A stretch of DNA of 64,000 nt, taken from the NCBI RefSeq assembly GCF_020151015.1, contig NZ_CP083746.1:310001-374000 (forward strand), given 5' to 3'. A model generated the notes under the pieces. The model ran no database searches and was not told where the DNA came from. It was given only the letters and a program-made list of their open reading frames with translations. The DNA comes from Pseudomonas sp. p1(2021b). GTDB taxonomy: Bacteria; Pseudomonadota; Gammaproteobacteria; Pseudomonadales; Pseudomonadaceae. Shown here in pieces: positions 62,089-64,000 of this stretch. Numbering within the stretch: the stretch's first letter is position 1; each line of letters opens with the position of its first letter. The position numbers and the translations under genes are program-made.

Positions 62089-62122
62089 CCAGGCCCCGGG
62101 CAAAAAGCCGCCCGGGGCCTGG
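62089..62122. repeat. 12-bp perfect inverted repeat
   Basis: CCAGGCCCCGGG and its exact complement around the 10-base loop CAAAAAGCCG. No T-run follows. It could be a transcription barrier at the element edge or a recombination site. Confidence 0.6.
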
Positions 62123-62339
62123 CTCGGCATCCATGCCTCACCAGCTTCGCTGTTGCAAGGGCGCTGATCTCTGTACCGCTCAGCCTACTGGCTATAGGAT
62201 AGCTAAATGCCGCGACGGGAACCGGCTTATCGTGCCGATTCGGCTGAAGATGGGCTGCTTTAAGGATTCTTGAGCTGTCAGCGGATTATTTTAGGAAGAA
62301 TGCACATGCTGATTGATAAAGCATGCTAGGAGTGTCAGT

Positions 62340-64000
62340 TTGACCAGTCTAAAAATGCGGGTGCAGTCTCATGTACTGAAATTGCTCGGTGATCAGTTGA
62401 TAGGCCACGATAGGCTTGCCGTGTTTGAGCTGGTAAAGAACTCATATGATGCCGATGCGACAAAAGTCGATGTAACTCTAAACCTGGAGAGTCCTACGCC
62501 ATTTATTTCCATATCCGATGATGGGTGTGGGATGAATTTAAGTGATATTGAATCAAAGTGGCTAGAAGTAGGGACGGATTCCAAACGAAGCTCTGCTGGC
62601 AAAAAGCCTTCGCCTAGGTTCAAACGCCTGCCGCTTGGCGAGAAAGGGGTTGGGCGCTTAGCTATTCAAAAACTAGGTGAAACAGTTCATGTTGTTACAA
62701 AAAAGAAAAATGAGGATGAACTAGAGTTCACAATTAACTGGGACGACTTGGTCGGTGGGGGGAAGTATCTCGATCAGGGTCTTTCTGTGTCTGTCGTAAC
62801 GAATTCTCCCCCTAAGTTCATCTTGGGTGAATCCGGCACTACGCTGACGGTTACAGACCTGTCTCGAAGTGAGTGGAGTAAGAGAGAGGTTAGGGACTTG
62901 TATCGTTTAATTACCTCTCTTGGGAACCCCATAAATAAAATTGGATCGTTTGAGGTGGTGCTTAACCTACCTGGGCGCGAAGGCGATATTGAGGATCTGC
63001 CATCAGCTAAGGATATGTTAAATGCTGCAATGTGGACTTTTGACTTTAGCTTGTCTGATGACGGTGTTTTCTCCTGGGATTATAAGTTCAGCCCTCCTGC
63101 ATACAAAGGGCTAAAGCCCTCGTCTGAAAGTAAAGCAGGTGACAGGCTGGAGCTTGTTAAGGCGGCTGAAGAGGACGACACGGATGGTGTGCCAGCAATC
63201 TTCCTTTCCCCTGAAATGCTTCAAGGTATAGGTCCTATAAAGGGGAAGATTTATGCATATCACCGTCGAACCGAGATACTTAAGGAAACAGGGTCTGCAA
63301 AGCTCATTACCGACTGGATCAGATCTCAGGCAGGTGTAAGGGTTTATCGAGACCAAGTCCGCGTGTTCAACTATGGGGAGCCGGGAGATGACTGGCTCGG
63401 CTTGAATGTCCGTAGGATTAATAGGCCTGCTGGAAAACTGGGTACGGACAGTTTGCTAGGGTATATTGATCTTGATTTGTCTCTCAGTTCTGGGTTGAAA
63501 GAAAAGACGAACCGAGAAGGTTTCGATGAGAATTTAACCTATAGAAATCTTCAGCGGGTAGTGCTCAGCATTTTTGATAAGTTTGAGCGTTTGCACGGAC
63601 CGCACCGGAAAGAAATTGATAAGGCCATCAAGGGCGAGACTAAAATAGTTCCTGTTGAAGAGGCTTTTGAGTCGTTAAAAGAAATTGCGAAGAAAAATAA
63701 TATTGAGTCTGAGGTTAAACCGGTAGTTGACTCATTGCAAGCGCAGTTAAATAGCTATCGCACTGTAATGCTCAATTCTGGCATGGCAGGTTTGAACTTG
63801 TCTTTGGCTTTTCATGAGATGGTTCATGGGGTCGATACCCTCACAAGGCAGCTTGAGGCGAACAGTGGTAAGAGTACTCTAGAACAAACAATTACCAACC
63901 TTCGAAAGCTTCTCGATACTTTCAAGCCTTTGCTGAATAAAGAGCGCCCAAGGAAGATAACTGCCAGGGAACTAGTGGCCAGGGCTCTTGATATGAACTC
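62340..64000 (+). CDS. GHKL ATPase with histidine-kinase-like second module, partial
   Basis: The first 553 codons of a gene leaving the window on the right. Start TTG at 62340 has AGGAG 7 bases upstream; ATG 62355 is the alternative. The N-terminus is an HSP90/MutL/histidine-kinase type ATPase: N-box ELVKNSYDADATKVDV (N34, D37), G1 box ISDDGCGM (about 58) and G2 box LGEKGVGRLA (about 100). Around residue 492, FHEMVHGVDTLTRQLE resembles an H-box, with a helical hairpin after it, so a second kinase-like ATPase domain probably follows outside the window. GC content and codon use (AAA, TTA, AGG) differ sharply from the core genes. Family members of this type occur in mobile elements with unknown or defence-like roles. 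Confidence 0.85.
   Translation, partial: MTSLKMRVQSHVLKLLGDQLIGHDRLAVFELVKNSYDADATKVDVTLNLESPTPFISISDDGCGMNLSDIESKWLEVGTDSKRSSAGKKPSPRFKRLPLGEKGVGRLAIQKLGETVHVVTKKKNEDELEFTINWDDLVGGGKYLDQGLSVSVVTNSPPKFILGESGTTLTVTDLSRSEWSKREVRDLYRLITSLGNPINKIGSFEVVLNLPGREGDIEDLPSAKDMLNAAMWTFDFSLSDDGVFSWDYKFSPPAYKGLKPSSESKAGDRLELVKAAEEDDTDGVPAIFLSPEMLQGIGPIKGKIYAYHRRTEILKETGSAKLITDWIRSQAGVRVYRDQVRVFNYGEPGDDWLGLNVRRINRPAGKLGTDSLLGYIDLDLSLSSGLKEKTNREGFDENLTYRNLQRVVLSIFDKFERLHGPHRKEIDKAIKGETKIVPVEEAFESLKEIAKKNNIESEVKPVVDSLQAQLNSYRTVMLNSGMAGLNLSLAFHEMVHGVDTLTRQLEANSGKSTLEQTITNLRKLLDTFKPLLNKERPRKITARELVARALDMN

Noticed and set aside
62046..62273. 75-codon open frame in the element border
   Set aside because: It spans the 12-bp inverted repeat, has no ribosome-binding site and no recognisable motif.

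Overview
The window looks like chromosome of a Pseudomonas of the putida group. Evidence: GC-rich coding DNA throughout; many short palindromic repeats of the P. putida REP type between genes; and a gene order I recognise from P. putida (aceEF, glnE, waaFCGP, glcB, bioBFHCD, two long acyl-CoA dehydrogenases with rsmY, pqqFABCDE, davBA). This assignment is recognition from memory, not a database search. The order is that of a core chromosome up to about 61.8 kb; the last 2.1 kb is different.

Layout. 1-8.3 kb: end of a glutathione S-transferase gene, msrA, a PAS-GAF-PAS-GGDEF-EAL protein whose GGDEF site is degenerate, then aceE-aceF for pyruvate dehydrogenase behind two matching palindromes. 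8.6-18.8 kb: glnE and a tightly coupled lipopolysaccharide core operon with two heptosyltransferases, a glucosyltransferase and four kinase-fold genes, the last a double-domain protein. 18.9-24.4 kb: an iron uptake and surface-signalling operon (ECF sigma, FecR, TonB receptor, PepSY protein, small membrane protein) under a Fur-like site. 24.5-35.1 kb: DnaQ-type exonuclease with a cNMP/CBS/DUF294 protein, a stand-alone receiver protein, malate synthase G, a GcvR-like regulator, RarD, SrkA, ModE and ComF.

35.2-48.7 kb: biotin operon bioBFHCD, a small rod-like protein, two paralogous acyl-CoA dehydrogenases flanking a membrane diguanylate cyclase, the regulatory RNA RsmY with its Gac box, a LysR regulator diverging from a class III aminotransferase, and a Pmp3-type membrane peptide. 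48.7-56.3 kb: PQQ cofactor genes pqqF, pqqA, pqqB, pqqC, pqqD, pqqE followed by an S9 peptidase. 56.4-59.6 kb: the lysine-to-5-aminovalerate genes davB and davA with an Lrp-type regulator. 59.8-61.6 kb: a family 25 glycosyltransferase and a Fic protein preceded by a striking tandem palindrome.

At 61850-61895 the 3' half of a CAU-anticodon tRNA survives next to its terminator, without its 5' half. I read this as one end of an integrated element. To its right lie a cluster of GTAC-containing repeats, a 12-bp perfect inverted repeat, and an AT-rich gene running off the window that encodes a GHKL ATPase with a second, histidine-kinase-like module. This is the most likely place for an undescribed system, but only its first gene is visible.
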